Assembly: GCA_028701635.1 (NCBI GenBank)
Contig: JAQVQJ010000013.1
Location: forward strand, 1-16,480
From: Clostridia bacterium
GTDB taxonomy: Bacteria > Bacillota_A > Clostridia > Christensenellales > UBA1242
Direction: 5' to 3'
Length of the DNA stretch: 16,480 nucleotides
Below are positions 15,082 to 16,480 of the stretch, piece by piece; position 1 is the stretch's first letter; every line of letters begins with the position of its first letter. The notes under the pieces were generated by a model that saw nothing but the letters and a program-made list of their open reading frames with translations, did no database searches and was not told where the DNA came from. Both the position numbers and the translations under genes were made by a program.

Positions 15082-16480
15082 ATGTTTGCCAAAGATATTC
15101 ATTCTGATTTGAATTCTGAAAAAATAGAGATTCTATCAAAACAGGGTTCTGTTTTGGTTGTTGCTAATCCTGGTACGGGTAAGACTTTTCTTTTGGCTCA
15201 TAAGTTTTTGGATTTGGTAAAGAATGGGGTTCCTGTAGAGGATATTTTGTGTTTGACTTTTACTAGAAAGGCTAAGAAGGAGATGGAGGATAGAATTCTA
15301 AAATCTTTGAAGGATAATGGTTTTGAATCTGGTAAGTTGAATGTTTTTACTTTTCATTCATATGCTTTGGATGGAATTGAAGAGGACGATATTGTTTCGA
15401 GTGATTTGTTGAGGTTTAATATTTACGAGTATTTATTAGAGAATGAGGTTTTTATTTATCCTGATGAGTATTTGTTGGAGAATATTGTTCCTAAGTTGGA
15501 GAATGCTATTAGGTATATTAAGAATTATGGGGTTTTGCCGGGGTTGATTAATTCAAATAAGGTTAAGTCTTTGATTGAGGATTTGAAGAAAGGAAAGAAA
15601 ATAACTTATACTAAAGAGCAGTTAGAAGTTTATTTTGACCATTTTTTAAATATTTTCAAGAATTATGAAGAAAGTAAAACGGGTAGTGATTATACTGATA
15701 TTTTAATTAATTTTTTGAAAATTAAGATGGATAAGTTCAAGTGGGTTTTAGTTGATGAGTTACAGGATGTTAATAATTTAGAAGCCCAGATTGCTTTAAA
15801 GTCCGGAGAAAACTTTTTCACGGTCGGGGACAAAAAGCAAGCGATTTTTGGATTCCAAGGCGGGTCTATTTCTAATTTTGAGTTATTCAAAGAGTTAGGA
15901 ACTGAAGAAAAGTTAGTTGATAATTTTAGAAGTACTAATGAAATTCTTGATTATGCCAAGGCATATTATTTATCAAAAAACCAAACTGCTTTGGATGAAT
16001 TGAAGGATTTGAAGAGTGCAAAGGATTTGAGTGGGAAGAAACCCGTAGTAATTGAGTATGATAAGGATGATGATGGGAAGATTGTTGTTTTAGCGAAAGA
16101 ATTAGTTAAAGATTTGAAAGAGGATGAGCAAGTTGGAGTAATTGTTAGAACTAATGGTCAGATTTTAAAATACTCTAAGTTATTCAACAATGCAGGTGTA
16201 GATTTCTCAGCGACTTTTAGTTCGAGTTCGGAGGAAGCTAGGGAAAATATAATTAGGTTCATTAAAGCTATTTTTTCTAGTGATATTGAAGTTATTAAGA
16301 ATTCTTTTTTTACGCCTTTTTTTCCTTGTGAGATGCAAAAGTCTTTTGAATTGAGTTCAAACAAAAAACTAACTTTAGAAGAGCTTAAGGTAGTGTGTCC
16401 TAAGTTTTTTGAGTTAAAAGAGAAAACAAAAAATATTGAGGATGTTAATACGTTATTCAAAGAAAATATTCTACCCGTTT
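15082..16480 (+). CDS. UvrD/Rep-family SF1 helicase, N-terminal part (cut by window edge)
   Basis: 466 codons are visible from the ATG at 15082 to the window edge with no stop. SF1A motifs are clear. Walker A is NPGTGKT (29-35), with motif Ia LTFTRKAKKEM at about 58-68 and motif Ib VFTFHSYA at about 88-95. Walker B is VDELQDVN, where many relatives have DEFQDTN. Motif III is GDKKQAIFGFQGG and motif IV is DNFRSTNEI. These enzymes are 3'-to-5' DNA translocases in repair and recombination, and some act in defence. Where most members have LNxxQ before motif I, this one has LNSEK, so the Q-motif glutamine is replaced. No clear Shine-Dalgarno sequence precedes the start, so coupling to the 61-aa gene (10 nt upstream) is likely. 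Codons are T/G-rich. Downstream domains (2B, and possibly a nuclease domain) lie outside the window. Confidence 0.9.
   Translation, partial: MFAKDIHSDLNSEKIEILSKQGSVLVVANPGTGKTFLLAHKFLDLVKNGVPVEDILCLTFTRKAKKEMEDRILKSLKDNGFESGKLNVFTFHSYALDGIEEDDIVSSDLLRFNIYEYLLENEVFIYPDEYLLENIVPKLENAIRYIKNYGVLPGLINSNKVKSLIEDLKKGKKITYTKEQLEVYFDHFLNIFKNYEESKTGSDYTDILINFLKIKMDKFKWVLVDELQDVNNLEAQIALKSGENFFTVGDKKQAIFGFQGGSISNFELFKELGTEEKLVDNFRSTNEILDYAKAYYLSKNQTALDELKDLKSAKDLSGKKPVVIEYDKDDDGKIVVLAKELVKDLKEDEQVGVIVRTNGQILKYSKLFNNAGVDFSATFSSSSEEARENIIRFIKAIFSSDIEVIKNSFFTPFFPCEMQKSFELSSNKKLTLEELKVVCPKFFELKEKTKNIEDVNTLFKENILPV

Noticed and set aside
1..16480. CRISPR array, insertion sequence, tRNA or integrase site
   Set aside because: No regularly spaced repeats, terminal inverted repeats, transposase motifs or cloverleaf-like sequence were seen on either strand.

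Overview
The window is AT-rich (GC roughly 30% by eye), compact, and has every supported gene on the + strand. Ribosome-binding sites are of the GGTGA / GAGGYGATT / GGAGG type, some starts look like short-leader starts after an A/T-rich TATA-like tract, and TGA, TAA and TAG all serve as stops. Together this suggests an archaeon of the small-genome, low-GC kind (DPANN-like, for example Woesearchaeota or Pacearchaeota). That assignment is an inference: there is no rRNA or tRNA, and a low-GC bacterium is not excluded.

Layout. 1-243 holds the tail of an unrecognised gene and a 35-aa Cys-containing peptide. 244-416 is the only sizeable non-coding stretch; it carries an imperfect hairpin and a TATA-like tract. 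417-1295 encodes a three-helix membrane protein with a charged, probably coiled-coil tail. 1352-9320 is a type I restriction-modification locus: a GmrSD-like DUF262/HNH protein fused to a Schlafen-type AlbA_2 domain, then hsdM, hsdS and hsdR, joined by a 10-nt gap, a 4-nt overlap and a 1-nt gap. 9321-14851 continues without a break into a 71-aa Cys-rich protein, an unrecognised 461-aa protein, and a 1307-aa DEAD-family helicase with Cys clusters and a C-terminal DUF1998 signature. The last two overlap by 8 nt. 14886-16480 has a 61-aa unknown protein followed by the N-terminal 466 residues of a UvrD/Rep-family helicase cut by the window edge.

How the genes work together. HsdM, HsdS and HsdR should form a complete type I enzyme. 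HsdM modifies adenine (NPPY motif), HsdS reads a bipartite site, and HsdR translocates and cuts (PD-ExK plus SF2 motor). The DUF262-HNH-AlbA_2 protein may be a second, nucleotide-dependent nuclease of the kind often found as a restriction-linked ORF. The 71-aa / 461-aa / DUF1998-helicase block is packed so tightly behind hsdR that it looks co-transcribed. Its helicase belongs to the broad DUF1998 helicase group that includes DISARM (DrmA plus DrmB), Druantia (DruE) and MrfA, but no PLD nuclease, SNF2 protein or extra methylase accompanies it. This block is the best candidate here for an undescribed defence module. All roles are inferred from motifs.
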